Origin: Chloranthus sessilifolius
Lineage: Eukaryota > Streptophyta > Magnoliopsida > Chloranthales > Chloranthaceae
DNA length: 64,000 bases
NCBI GenBank assembly: GCA_021018995.1
Contig: CM037592.1
Location: 79,363,301 to 79,427,300 of the forward strand
Direction of reading: 5' to 3'
The notes below the pieces were generated by a model. That model had not been told where the DNA came from. It saw nothing but the letters and a program-made list of their open reading frames with translations, and searched no databases. Positions 23,124 to 35,335 of this stretch are shown one piece after another (position 1 is the first letter of the stretch; each line of letters opens with the position of its first letter). The translations under genes and the position numbers were made by a program.

Positions 23124-24545
23124 ATGTCATGGGTAGTGGAGCCGGCATACTCCGGTCGCGATTCATCCCCACCACATTCACCAACCCATTCCCATTCGGG
23201 AGAAATTTTCACCACTATCCCCATCACCCTATTCCCATTTAAAATTATCAGGTCCTTTGGTGCCCCCATTTTTCCAACTACCACTTCCCATAATATCCAA
23301 AATCAACCCCCCCCCCCCCCCTTCCCCATCTTTCTCACAAACCATGCCCATAGCCCCTCCTATAATCATGCCAAATTTGACACATTTCCCATCCCCATCC
23401 ATGACAACACCCAACTTCCCGCATCCACATCCATGCCCCATTTTCCATCTTCCCCATATAGGCCTGATCCACCCTCATTCACATATGTCACCTCCACCCT
23501 ATCCAACCCCCCACAAATCTTCCCATCTACCCGGGTCATGCCCATTCTTACCGGGGCCATGCCCGTTTTTTCCCAAACACCCACTCCTTACCCTTCACCA
23601 TCCTCATACATTCCTAACCCATCCCCATTTTCTAATGCCTCACCTCATTCCTCCAATCCACCTCATATCCCATCCCCTACCCGGGTCATGTCCAATTTTA
23701 CTGGGATCATGCCCAATTTACCCCCCACATCCACCCCATCCATGCCCCTCTAAACCTCAAATAACCCGTCTCCATCCGACCCCCCTTCCATGGCCATGAT
23801 GGAAGAAATAGTCCAAGCCTATAGTAGGTGGAAGGCCTCCACATTCCCTCTCATTCATACCACACACCCATGGATCCATCCCATACCCTATCAAGCCTCC
23901 ATGCCTCACTTTTCCATGACTCCCATCAACCCCCCATCATCCACACCATTCAATCTCCCATTACCCACATGCCTCAAGGCCCAATGGCCCAAACCTCCAT
24001 TCCCCACATGTCCCAAGGCCCAAAACCCCATAACCCATACCTATCAAGGGCCCATGGCCCAGACCCATCAAGGACCAATAGGCCAGACCCAATAAGGGCC
24101 CATGACTCAGACCCCATCAAGGCCCAATAGGCCAGATCCACCAAGGGCCCATGGCCCAGACCCATCAAGGTCTAATGGGTCTAATGGGACTTATTGGGCC
24201 CATGTCTTAGACCCACGAAGGCCTAAATGGGCTAGATCCAATAAGGGCCCATGGCCCTTGGTAAGTTTTAGACTCACCAAGGGCTACAAACCTACCATGA
24301 CCAAGGCTTTGTAGCCCAACCCTCCCAAGGCTTCATAGTCCAAACCCAAGCCCAACAAAATCTTGGAACCTCACACCCATACCCTTCACAATTCCTCTAA
24401 AATTTTACCCATTTACAACCCTCATACCCAGCTCAAACCCATGCCTTACATCAGCCCCAATTCACCCATATCCCAACATTTCAAAGTCAGTTCCAATCAT
24501 TTTCACAAGCCCAATGGCCTCACCATACCCCACTCCAAAATCTAA
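23124..24545 (+). pseudogene. gag: Tat-1 gag, proline-rich N-terminal part
   Basis: The start ATG at 23124 (MSWVVEPAYSGRDSSPPHSP) is matched by Tat-2 at 51902 (MSWVVDPTYADLDSSPPHSP), which supports it. About 470 residues are extremely rich in Pro, Ser, Thr and His and look intrinsically disordered. A short conserved helix follows (MAMMEEIVQAYSRWKAS; Tat-2 MTMMEEMFQAYSMWKAS), then an 8-residue repeat region. Stops at 23753, 24095 and 24314 share one frame, and a frameshift lies between 24545 and 24718. A poly-C run at about 23309-23322 is a likely indel site. Broken. Confidence 0.8.
24030..24270 (+). repeat. 24-bp coding minisatellite in Tat-1 gag
   Basis: About eight imperfect units of roughly 24 bases, core CAAGGGCCCATGGCCCAGAC, encode repeats close to Gln-Gly-Pro-Met-Ala-Gln-Thr-His. 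GGGCCC and CCATGG cores make it palindrome-rich. Tat-2 has about eleven or twelve units (52786-53060). Confidence 0.8.
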
Positions 24546-24717
24546 CTCATCCCATCATCCAACACACCTTTCCTCATCCCCAATGGACTCACCCAACTCA
24601 TGTCATTCCCATCTAGTTCGTGTAACACCAACATGACAATCCCACCCCCACTGCACAATATGTTGACCAGCAGTATGAAGAGGATGAGGTTAGGAACAAT
24701 GGAGCCTATGCTGGGCA

Positions 24718-26099
24718 TTGACCAACCTTAACCCTCCTCCTATCATTTCCCACCCCCTGGTAGCACAAAGTGAAATTCAACCAACTGCAGAGAAAGTGGC
24801 CCTCATATCTAAGGAGTCAGAGCAGTTGAAAGAGCAGTTAGACAAAATACAAAAGCAGTTGTTGAAAATGGGTGGTACTGAAATCCATGCCACGAACTTC
24901 ACAAATTTATGTTTCTTCGCTAAGGTTTCCTTGCCTCCCAAATTTAAAATGCTGGCTTTTGACAAATACAACGACACCGGCAATCCTATTGCACACCTCA
25001 AGTCCTATTGTGGGGACATGTGCCAGTATGGAGGGGACGAGAGACTACTAATAAAGGTTTTTCAAAAAAGTTTGACTGGTCTTGCCTTAAGGTGGTCCAT
25101 ATCATTGGAACCATCTATGATAAAAATGTGGAAGGACTTAATACACTTGTTCCAAGAGCAATATGTCTATAGCATAGACATTGAACCGCATAAGTCTGAC
25201 TTGGCTCGGTTAAAGCAGAACTCGAATGAGACCTTCAGCGATTATCTGGGACATTGGAGAGCACTGACAGCTCAGGTTAGAAATAGAATACTTGATGATG
25301 AATAGATAGAAATGATTTCTAAAAGCACTCTGTCAGTAATCTCAAACTTTTTAGTATATCAGCAGCAGTTCAGCTTTGCTGATCTGGTGAGGAACGCCAA
25401 TCACTGTGAGAATGCCATCAGGGAGGGTCGCCTGAACAAAAATGTACCAAGTGGAGCCAGTGGGGTTAGAATGTTTTCAGAATAAAGGAATGAGAAGAGA
25501 ATAAGGGTCGATGTTCAGAACATTGCCAATACCAAGCCCAATAATAACATAGCCCCGTTCCAATTTCAAGCAGCACAGTCAACACCAGTCAAAATTGAGC
25601 AGATGCAGAGAGCAGGGAATGGGCAAGGAATGTAGATGACTCCTGAACAGAGGAGAGCCCGTTATGGCCGAGTGTTTACACCCATGGGGTAATCTCTAAG
25701 TGTACTTTTACCTTTACTAGTAGAAAAAGGATTAGTCACTACTCGTCAACCATAACCTCCTCCTCACCCGATCTCAAAATATTATGACCCTAATACCCAC
25801 TGCAATTTTCATCAGGGTCCAGGTCACCCAACTGATCACTGCTTTCCATTGAAGCAAACGATCCAAGATTTAATCGATGCCAAGAAAATCATTCCACCCG
25901 CACCTTCTCAAGTAAACCAGCATGCGAACATTCATTAGGTGTCGTTACCCCCACATCCTATCAGAGGAGCAGGTCTCAGACCCACCATCGGGATGGTTGA
26001 AGAGTGTGAATTTGAGTTTGATCCATCTGATTACATCAGTGACCGGGAGAGCTATGTGGCACCATTGCCAAGAAATTTGAAGAAAGGAATATTAGGGTG
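24718..26099 (+). pseudogene. gag: Tat-1 gag core and nucleocapsid region
   Basis: The retrotransposon Gag domain is clear: a coiled-coil lead-in (EQLKEQLDKIQKQLLKMG), then LPPKFKMLAFDKYNDTGNPI, HLKSYCGDMCQYGGDERLLI and LARLKQNSNETFSDYLGHWR, open from 24718 to 25305. Several in-frame stops follow (first TAG at 25303-25305). A zinc-knuckle-like motif (CNFHQGPGHPTDHCF, near 25801) precedes QDLIDAKKII, as in Tat/Ogre Gag proteins. This part would form the capsid and bind element RNA. The frame is lost after about 26099. Confidence 0.85.
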
Positions 26100-26317
26100 A
26101 TTGAACCCTTAAATTTATCAAACTATTTTCCCAGCCCAACACTGTAAGCCGAACCCTTAGATCTTAGGGTTTCATCCACTCCTATCAATTATGTACAGAT
26201 AAATACATACCAACCATACACCACCACCTCGTCAATTACCCGATAGCCCATCATACCCCCAATCTCCCGCCAGCACCTGTTAGCTACCAATGGCCAACTT
26301 TTACCCCTTTTCCCCCA

Positions 26318-28099
26318 GTGCCACCGCCCTCAAGCTTCACCACCCCCATTTGGCCTAATTTTTCCACTCAACTAGCTATTACCGAGGTAAATCAAGTATT
26401 GCCCACACCTCTTGAGCCCACAGTGCAAGTACCTTCGATACCAATGATTATACTATTTCAGATCTCGGGACCAACCTATGATCCTTATCAGGTCCCATTG
26501 AGTTATGAACAAATAGATATCAATGCTGGCAGCCATAGAGAAGGGGCAGTGGACTTCGTGACCCAATCCGAGAAGATTTCAAAGCAACCAAAAGCACCGA
26601 CAGCAGCACAAGCCCAACATGAGGGAAAGAAAGATAGCGTCGTGAATCCGTTTGAGAAAATGAGTCGAGAACATATACTGGAGACTCAGCTGAGAAGAAT
26701 GCCTGCCCATATTACTGTATGGGATTTGTTGATGACGTCCCCACTCCATTTTCAAGCATTAATGGGGGCAGTTAAAGAACACGCATGTGTCACTTCAGGT
26801 TAGCCCGGATGAAGTCGGGCAAGTAATTGGTCAAGTGATGGCCCCGAATGCCATTTCTTCTTCGGATGCCGATCTACCGGAGGAAGGAGGTAATCACTCA
26901 AAATCTTTAAATATAACCGTTGAGTGCGAAAATATGATTATCCCCTTGGTTCTAATCGATAATGGATCCGCATTAAATATATGCCCACTGAGAACCGCCA
27001 CCAAGATTGGGTAGATCCTTACATGCTAAGACCCAAGAGAACTAGCGCTAGAGGTTTCGATAACACACGAAGAGAGATAATGGGAGAAGTTGACCTTGAG
27101 CTATTGATTGGGCCAATGACCTTCTCCATATTATTTCAAGTGATGGACATCAGATTCTCATTTAATCTGCTGTTAGGGCGCCCGTGGCTGCATGAAGTCG
27201 GAGCCATACCCTCCACATTGCACCAGAAACTCAAATTTATATCTGGGCATAAAATCATCACAATAATCGGTGAGGGGCACAGTGAGAAAGAGAAGGCCAC
27301 CAAAAATGTTGAGAAGCCCAATGTGCTGGATGTGCCGCACACTGCTGAGGATGTCGACCTCCACAATTTCGAGTATGAAGTATCGGCGATACTCTCGGAA
27401 CCCATCGAGGGCATCATTCTAAGAACCGAAGGTGGAATGGTAGCAGCAGTGGCCATGTTCCAAAAATGGGGCTATAAAAAAGGAAGGGGGCTCGGGCACA
27501 GATTGTAAGGTAGAAAAGAGCCGTCACAGCTAAGGGGGATCAAAAAGTCATATTTGGGCTAGGCTATAAGCCCACGAAAGAAGAAGTGAGAGAGGCTAAG
27601 GAGAAAACCCGTGCGACAGCAGCTGCAAAAGCTAGGGGGATCCACATAGAGGAGAAACCTCGTCCCAGGCCTCACATCAAGAATTCATTCATAAGTGTCG
27701 GGGTTGTGAAGTTTGACCGGAATGGGAAAACCCGATTAACCCCACACAAGCCTACAGCACCAGTTCACCCCACCAATCCCTGCATCACCCTTCCCAACCT
27801 GGAGATAGACTTGACCACGTTATCCCTTTTTGAGGAACGACAGCCCATACCTGAACAAACTCCCCCTGTGGTAAATCACCATAAAACTGTGTTATCGTTT
27901 AAGGACATCATCTAAGACGAAATGGGGATTAATATGATGGAGGCTGACTCCAAAGAGTTGTATCAGTCAGCGTCCTCCATCCAAATAGGTAAAAGAGTGG
28001 CCCCTCAAGTATGCAACTGGGCATCTTTTCCCTAAACCTTGGAAGTAGGGAGTAGCCGAATATTTGGCATCCGTTTCCCAAAAAAAAAACTTATAAAAA
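26318..28099 (+). pseudogene. Tat-1 protease with G-patch (broken)
   Basis: A linker (VNPFEKMSREHILETQL) is followed by the aspartic protease with active site DNGSALN (near 26958) and ILFQVMDIRFSFNLLLGRPW (near 27128), a typical Tat pattern. Frameshifts near 26780 and 27010 break it. A G-patch follows (FQKWGYKKGRGLG, about 27457-27500), a glycine-rich RNA-binding motif found after the protease in Tat/Ogre elements. Further stops lie at 27508 and 27915. The end abuts a GTGAGT splice donor at 28100. Confidence 0.82.
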
Positions 28100-28291
28100 G
28101 TGAGTTAGGCCCCTGACAGGCAATACCTTGTATATACACAGACTCGTGCTCCCAAGGGTCCGTCTCCAAAGAAAACATAAATCTCAAAAACATTAAAAAA
28201 ATACAAAATCTCAAAAACATTGAAAAAATATAAAATCTCAAAAACATTGAAAAAGTACAAAGTCCAAAAACATTGTCATTTAAAATTCTAG
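28100..28291 (+). other. Probable intron between protease and RT (Tat-1)
   Basis: The donor is AAAAA|GTGAGT and the acceptor ATTCTAG|AT. The 192 bases are A-rich, contain in-frame stops, and carry a repeated CTCAAAAACATTGAAAAA unit. Removal would keep the upstream phase in register with the RT frame. Tat-2 has a homologous segment (57028-57192) ending in a better acceptor, TTTCAG. Ogre elements are known to splice an intron in this region of pol. Confidence 0.6.
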
Positions 28292-30000
28292 ATAAAGTCC
28301 CATAAAAAGATGCCTTAATTGAAATACCCGTCCCATGTAAAATCGATCCCTTCCCTGTAAAAATAAAAGGAGAGGTAGGTGTTACAAGTCTGGACGAGGA
28401 TATCCCTTTGGAGGAGCTCCCATAAGCTCCTTGACCAGTTTGCTGAGTTTGAGCATGGCCCTACCCCTATTGTCGAGAAAATTGAGGACATTAATCTAGG
28501 GACTGAGAAGATTCTTCGAATTACTAAAATCGGAACGTCGCTGTCTCCCGAAGAAAGAAAAGAATGATCGATTTCCTTCGGTCATACCAAGACATTTTTG
28601 CCTAGTCGTACGAAGACATGCCTGGTATGGACACCGATTTGGTCGAGCATGAGTTGCCTCTCTACCTTGATCTGAAGCCAGTTAAGCAGAAGTTGAGATG
28701 TCTCCGACCCGAGTGGATGCTGAAAGTGAAGGACGAGGTCATCAAGTAGTATGACGCGAGGTTTCTCATGGCATCCAAATACCCGCAGTGGCTAGCCAAT
28801 ATTGTGCCTGTGCCAAAGAAAGATGGAAGGGTCCGTATGTGCATCGATTTCTGAAATTTGAACAAAGCGAGCCTGAAGAATGATTTCCCATTACTGCACA
28901 TCGACATCTTGGTCGATAATACCGCTAAGCACGGGATGCTTTCTTTTATGGATGAATTCTTCGGATACAATCAGATAAAGATGGCAAAGGTAGATTGTGA
29001 GAAGACTGCATTCATCACCCCCTAGGGAACCTTTTGCTATCGAGTCATGTCGTTTGGGCTAAAGAATGCCGATGCAACATACCAGAGAGCTATGACTACA
29101 TTGTTTCATGACATGATGCATCGAGAGATTGAAGAGTATGTCGATGATATGATAGCCAAGTCACCGGAGCGAGGTGATCACTTAGTAAACCTCTAGAAAC
29201 TATTTGAGAGGCTGAGAAAGTACAGGTTATGTCTGAATCCACAGAAGTGCGCTTTTGGCACTATGTCCAAAAAATTGTTAGGATTCATCGTCAGCAGGAG
29301 AGGGATCGAGGTCGACCCAGTCAAAGTCAAAGTTATCACAAAAATACCACCACCGTCTATTGAGAAAGTGGCTAGAGGGTTCTTAGGCAGAATACAATAT
29401 ATCAGTCGGTTCATTGCACAACTAACTCCAATCTGCATGCCGATCTTCAAGCTACTTCGGAAGAACTCGCCCGTTGAATGGAATGACGATTGTCAAGCAG
29501 CATTCGATAAAATCAAAAGCTAGCTCCTTAACCCACCTATTTTGGTCTCACCCGAGCTGAGGATACAACTCTTGATGTATCTCTCCATGATGAAAGTTTC
29601 GATGGGATGCATCTTAGGGCATCATGACAAGACGGGAAGAAGAGAGCAGGCTATCTACTATCTGAGGAAGAAGTTTACTAATAATGAAACACGTTATTCT
29701 CATCTGGAGAAAGCATGCCTGGCTCTTGTATGGGCTACTTAGAGACCCCACCATTACTTGCTATCTCAAGCTGTTCTACTTTTGGCCCGAATGGACCCAT
29801 TGAAATGCTTATTCAAAAAGTCAATTCTCACTGGGCGGACTGCATGATGGCAGCTCTTGTTATCTGAGTTTGACATCATGTATGTCACTCATAAGTTGAT
29901 TAAAGGGCAGGCACTCGCCGATCATCTTGCTGACAATCCTTTGCCAGATTATGAACCTTTCAGAACCGAGTTCCCTGATGAGGAAATTTTGTTCATGACG
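28292..30000 (+). pseudogene. pol: Tat-1 reverse transcriptase and RNase H (broken)
   Basis: RT is recognisable throughout: FRSYQDIFA-like region near 28575, YPQWLANIVPVPKKDGRVRM near 28780, catalytic YVDDM at 29137-29151 and CAFGTMSKKLLGF near 29250. The connection and RNase H follow (MGCILGHHDKTGRREQAIYY near 29600; TRYSHLEKACLALVWAT; QALADHLADNPLPDYE near 29905). In-frame stops include 28603, 28749, 29194, 29521 and 29743. Several are Tat-2 TGG or CAG codons changed by one transition. It would copy RNA to DNA but is dead here. Confidence 0.88.
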
Positions 30001-30645
30001 GAAGACGATATTAAAGAAGCAGAAGAATCTTGGGTAATGCACTTTGACGGGGCAGCTAATGTTGAGGGTCGGGGAGTTTGCACCATTTTGATTTCGCCGA
30101 AAGGATCACATCTATCAGTCTTTATCAAGCTCAACTTCTCTTGCACTAACAACATGGCCAGTCAAAGCTTGTGACACCGGTTTGCGGGCAGCTCTCGATC
30201 TGAATATAACTCACCTTTGAATATTCGGCGATTCGTAGTTGATCATATGTTAGACGAATGGAGATTGGAAGACAAAAGATGAGAAACGGATCCCCTACCA
30301 TGAGCACCTCGAGGATCTGATAGCTTGCTTCAAGGACGTGACATTCTCATATGTCCCACTTATAAGGAATCACTTTGCCGACGCCCTAGCAACGTTGACA
30401 TCAATGATAGAAATCCTGTATGGTGCTGAAATAAAATTGATCATGATCGAGCAAAGAAATGAGCCAACTTTCTACCTCCAGATTGAGGAACCTACAAAGC
30501 CTGATGATGAGCCAACTTGGTTCTTAGATATCAAAATTTTTCTCGAGACACTAACTTTCCCTGAGGGTACGTCCAAGACGGATCGACGAACCATTCAACG
30601 GTTAGCGACGGGCTACGTCATTTGCTGGGAGTGCCTTTACAAGTG
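30001..30645 (+). pseudogene. Tat-1 archaeal-type RNase H (broken)
   Basis: This second RNase H begins WVMHFDGAANVEGRG near 30031 (first catalytic Asp). The segment that should hold the conserved Glu (AEYEA in Tat-2) is lost to a frameshift at about 30160. The third-motif region (FGDS in Tat-2) is also altered, and the last motif (HFADALATL, near 30370) remains in another frame. Possession of this extra RNase H is a diagnostic trait of the Tat lineage. The tail to 30645 (EPTKPDDEPTWFLDI) is the conserved linker to integrase. Confidence 0.82.
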
Positions 30646-31790
30646 ATCCTACAACAACATTTTGCTCAGGTGCCTTACAGAAGGTGAAGCAATCAATATT
30701 ATGAAGGAGATCCACAAGAGAGTATGCGGTGCCCACGTCAGCGGTCACATGCTCGCTAAGAAAATTCTACGGCAGGGATACTTTTGAACCACTATAGAAT
30801 CAGATTGCTACAAACATATTCAGAAATACTACAAGTGTCAGGAACACTCCAGTCTGATACACGCTTATGCCATTGATCTTCACTGCATGACCACACCTTG
30901 GCCATTTGCTACCTGGGGCCTTGACGTCGTTGAAATGATTAATCTAAAAGCATCAAATGGACATCGGTTCATCCTCATTGCTATTGAATATTTTAGCAAG
31001 TGGGTAGAAGCGGCATCATATGCTAACATCATGGCCAGTCAGGTCGAGAAGTTTCTCAAGAGTAATATTGTGTGCCGATTTAGAGTACCCAAGGATATCA
31101 TCACAGACAACAGCACAAACTTTACAAATAAATGCATCCGGGCTTTCTACGACCAATACAAGATCAAGCACCATCGCTTGTCACCTTATCGGCCTCCAAC
31201 AAATGGAGCCATGGAAGCTGCGAACAAGACGGTCGTTCGCATTCTAGAGAAGATGGTCGTCACTTACCGAGATTAGAGCGAAATGCTGCCATTTGCTTTA
31301 TGGGCCTACAGAACATTGATCCGTACCGCTACAGGGGCAACACCATTCTCCCTGGTATATGGAATCGAGGTTGTCCTACTGGTAGAGGTTGAAGTACCCT
31401 CGCTCCGAATCCTCATGGAATCAAGCTTACCCGAAATAGAGGGAGAGAGAGATCCTGCTTTGACCAATTGAACTTATTAGACAAGAAAAGACTCCTAGCC
31501 TTGTGTCATACTCAAGTTTACCAGGGGAGAATCGTACGCGCTTATAATAAGCGTGTCCACGGTCAAGATCTGAAGATAGGAGACACTGTGTTGAAGAAGA
31601 TCTTCCCATCCCTCCACGCCGATCCGAGAGGGAAGTTCAAGCCGATCTAGGAAGGGCCTTACGTCTTTCGAGAAGTGCTGTCGGGATACACCATCCTCCT
31701 CACTACCATGGATGGAGATCATCTTCCTGAGCCCATCAATGTTGGATACGTCCGATGGTTCTACTCTTATTCCATCACGATAAGGTAAGT
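30646..31790 (+). pseudogene. pol: Tat-1 integrase (broken)
   Basis: The zinc-binding HHCC remnant is near 30700-30850, with GHMLAKKIL and the second cysteine pair degraded (YYKCQEHS). The catalytic core is open at 30887-31276: WGLDVVEMI (first D near 30916), ITDNSTNF (second D at 31106-31108) and E at 31214-31216, exactly 35 residues after the second D. So the D,D-35-E triad is intact, unlike Tat-2. A TAG at 31274-31276 and others follow. The C-terminal part (LPFALWAYRTLI; GYVRWFYSY near 31745) lacks a chromodomain. Confidence 0.88.
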
Positions 31791-33114
31791 CTTGGTAAAA
31801 TAGACATGTGACTGCTTAAAAACCACCCAAAAGAGGCCGTCATTCCAAGCACTACAGCCAAAAAGTACCCCTAAAAATGATAATATCCTTTGCTACCCAG
31901 TTCAAGCTTGGGCCTTTCTTTCGATGAACCCCTTCCCAAAAAAGAAAGTGTACATATACAAAAAAGGGAAGTAAAGTTGCCATCGAAATCCAAAAAAATT
32001 GGAAAAGAAAAACCTCAAAAAGAAATTGCCTAAAATAAAACAAAGGAAAAAGAAAAAAGAATCATGGGGGCTTGTATAGTAAAATTCCCCCAAGGAAGAA
32101 GTGTGCTGTGAAAAACTGAAGCCGCATCAAGGAAACCCTTTTAGCCCAGCACGCCTTCAAATCCTAACCTAACCCATGGCCAAGCTACACCCTGAAGAAA
32201 GCCCTCTTTTGAGGTTCATAAGCAGTCATAGTATCTGTTAAGTCAAGGCGAGTTGAGTTGTAAGATGACACTAGAACCCCATCTAGCCGGCTATGACAGA
32301 ATCGACATCTATGTCGTAGCTTTTGAAAATGAAATAAAAAAGAAATAAAAAGAGAAAAGAAAATAAAAATACAAGCTCAAAGTAAGATGGACATAGTGAC
32401 AACCCGAAAGGGCACTACGGGTAAAAACAGTGAGTTTGTGTGGACCAGGTGAAAACTCAAAAGGGCGCTTGGGGTAAGAGAGCTAAACCCATGGACATGG
32501 TGAAAACTCGAAAGAGCACCACGGGTAATAAGAGGGCAAAAAGGGCACGGCGCACCCACCTTGGGCGTTGTGAGTAAAAAAGGATTAAAGAATTAAAAAG
32601 AAAAGAAAGGTTTGAACTGATTGAGAAGAATTGATGTTTGAGGAGCCCTCTTGGTTACTCTCCCTGATCCCCTTTTTTTCGAGACGCTCATGCTAGTTCA
32701 AATCAGGCCATAACCAGAATTGTCTTTGTGAAACGGCTCCATCAAATGTATGACTCAAGGTAAGAGAAAGGTTTGACTCAGCCCAAAGGGATTGACGTTC
32801 CAGTCTTGGTGAGGCTGCTGAAACTCCCTCGGGGGGTTCGACCATGCTCAAAAGAGGACCCGAGATCTCACCCAGTGATTAAGGCACCACACCCAAAAAA
32901 AAAACACACAAAATAAAAAGAACAAAAAGTCTGTGTAAACATAATAGATATTCCTTTTTTACCGCTTACACCACATCCCAAAACTAGCCGGTGTGATGTC
33001 TAGCTTTCTTTCTTTCTTTTTACAAAAATAAGGAAAAAATAAAAATAGAAAGAAAATATGTATACCAAAAAGATGTGTGTATCTGTAAAGGGGTTTCTTA
33101 TGCCTCTTTTTTTG
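31791..33114 (+). other. Noncoding region between integrase and antisense gene (Tat-1)
   Basis: No gene on the plus strand. A three-fold imperfect repeat of GGTGAAAACTCGAAAGGGC / ACGGGTAA-type units lies at about 32385-32575, with a counterpart in Tat-2 (61300-61440). The rest contains A-rich stretches. The region is homologous to 60674-62060 in Tat-2. Confidence 0.65.
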
Positions 33115-34720
33115 TGTAGCTGATCTATGCAAAAAGTTATATGTGCAGGAAAGAACCAACGGCCCAGCTCGTGCTTCAAAGCACTAATCTCAGCACTAAA
33201 ACCATCCTCTCGAACATTCCGCTCGGTCAACCAATGACCATGTAAGCTCTTATACCTCTTTCGAGATGCATCAGTAGCTCCAAGGGCAATATTCAAAGAT
33301 CCTTTCAGTCGAAGGACATCACTCTCCGCTATCCCTGCTCTTTCTCTTGTGCTAAAAGCTCGTGCAGGACCCTCTTCTCATCAGTCAACAACTTAATAAG
33401 GGCTAGGAGCACTGTCTCCTTCTTTGGCCAGGGGCCTCCCACACCAATACTCTCCGGTAGATCCAGATAATCAGCAGCAGGCTGCTCAGCCAATAGCCAA
33501 GCCTCATACTCAGGGAAAGACTGAACTGAATCTCCCTGCTCCATATCACACATCAGCTTCGACTGATGTGTCTCCCAAAGGGCAACAATTCGATCCACGT
33601 CCTCGGAGGACCCCCTAGAAAAGATCAAGTCACATAAAGGAGGTTTTATCTCGCAAGGCACCTGCTGAGAGTAGCCGAACTGACGCAATACTCAAAATGG
33701 GAAATAGAAGGTGCTATCAGTCAATCCTAGAAGGGTGATGCCCTCATGGTCTCTGGAACGAACTATTAGGAAGGTTTGGTCCAACCAAGGAAGCCTCCAT
33801 ATCAACTCGACGTTGGTCAACCAAAGCTTCAAAGCTGATAAATTACCTTGCAGAAGCAAGTGACACCTACCCGAAAAGCATCGAGCTGCCTCACCTTGAG
33901 CAATATAAAAGTGTGGCACGGGTCCCAAGATAGCTAGATGCTCACCTAACAAGACTTGAAGCAGCAAAGGACATCCCCTGAGGTTCTCCACCTTGCCCAG
34001 AGCAAACGCATCAAGACATCGATACAGTTCAGCAAGGACCAAATGCATCATTGATCGGCCCTCTGCCAATTCGGTCAAAACATCGCAAAGAGCCAGAGAG
34101 AAGCTCTCTCCCCCAGTAAAGAAAAGGACTTCCGAGATGAGATTCAGAGCAAAGGCTTTCACATTGAAGATATTCTCAACTGACAATTTTTGAAGACTTT
34201 CGTCACCGAAAAGTTCTTTGAGGAATTTGATCGAACACCTTGTGGGCCCCCCAACGAGACTTTTCTCGTACTCAAATTTCTTCAAACTGAGGGTAAGGTG
34301 AACAGATTTGGAGTAGCTCGACTTTGATGTGACTCTTGTGAGGCCTCTGTGAAGCTTCAAGCTAGATAAATTGGATAGCTCCTCAAGGGTTGGAGTTAGC
34401 TCCCGCTTCCCAAAACGGAACACATGCGCATTTGTATCCCAAAAAGAGGTTGTTGCATGAAGTAGGTCCCACCGTAGAGGAACATCAAGAAAGAAGGGAA
34501 GACGTGATAGCCCAAGCCACTCCAATTCAACAATCTCGCTCTCGTTCAAGCTCCCAAACCAACTTTTAAGAAAATTGGGCCCCAAGCCCAACGAAATGAG
34601 TAAATTAGTTTCGGGCCCTCCATGTAAGGGAGGGTTGGAAAGTGGGCCCATAGACGTACAAAGGTCTCTTAAGAAAATAAAATTCAATATATGTTGATGG
34701 ACCCGCCCTTGGGAAAGCAA
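33115..34720 (-). pseudogene. Antisense plant-mobile-domain-like gene of Tat-1
   Basis: An open frame of 342 residues (34720 to 33692) continues after a single stop (33689-33691, TGA where Tat-2 has an Arg codon) through 33329 and on to about 33115. It resembles the plant mobile domain / DUF7745-type family: GLSRLPFFLDVPLRWDLL, then HVFRFGKRELTPTLEELSNL, then a Leu-rich helical region (FLKELFGDESLQKL) and a charged C-terminal tail (SLHGHWLTERNVRED). Tat-2 carries the same gene at 62063-63660. Extra antisense ORFs are known in some Tat-lineage elements. Its role is unknown. The start is uncertain because the ATG context differs between copies. Confidence 0.75.
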
Positions 34721-34789
34721 GGAGAAAAAGAATCAGTCAAAAGGCCAAGTCAAAAAGAAAAGAGAGGGAATCTGGACTATCTCGGGCAT

Positions 34790-35130
34790 ATAAGGCTTTG
34801 AAAAATGATAAAAAAAAAAATCATACTAAATAATAGCTTTGAAAAACCACAAAAAAAAAAATCACACTAAACAATAGCTTTGAAAAACCCAAAAAAAATC
34901 ACATAAAATGATAGTTTTGAAAAACCAAAATTCACATAAAATAATAACTTTGAAAAACAAAAAAATAAAACACATAAAATAATAAAGAAAATCCCAAAAA
35001 TAATAAAATCATATGGAATGATAACTTAAAATCCAAAAAAAAACCACATAAAATAATAACTCAAAATCTAAAATAAAAAAATCACATAGAATGATAAACA
35101 CTAGAAAGGATAAAAAATATTCTACATAAA
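34790..35130. repeat. A-rich tandem repeats (Tat-1)
   Basis: About seven degenerate units of some 40-50 bases share CACATAAAATAATA and CTTTGAAAAACC words separated by A-runs. They lie directly upstream of the antisense gene, where Tat-2 instead has the palindrome array (63731-63895). Confidence 0.75.
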
Positions 35131-35172
35131 ATAATAAAAAAAATATGCTTTGAAAAGACAGCACGCACTCCC

Positions 35173-35335
35173 AAAAAGCGTTGCGACATCTATTCGCTCC
35201 GCTTGGGTAGTCGTGCTAAATAAACTTTGGGATCAATGGGTTCACCCAAAGACCTCGAACCCTGCTTCAAACAGGGACACCCGTGACTAGTTAAATGAGG
35301 CGGTCTATGCCTCAAATGACTAGATGCACATGCGT
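35173..35335 (+). repeat. Direct repeat, copy 1, near Tat-1 3' end
   Basis: A segment of about 160 bases starts AAAAAGCGTTGCGACAT and contains GGGTTCACCCAAAGACCT and GATGAGGCGGTC-like words. It recurs at 36090-36245 in the same orientation. No gene is seen between the copies (35336-36089). Confidence 0.8.

Noticed and set aside
28662..28970. Minus-strand ORF opposite RT
   Set aside because: Shadow of the RT domain. The Tat-2 equivalent at 57566-57874 is explained the same way.
33424..33618. Plus-strand ORF at the Tat-1 antisense gene
   Set aside because: Shadow of the antisense plant-mobile-domain-like gene, which has clear homology on the minus strand.
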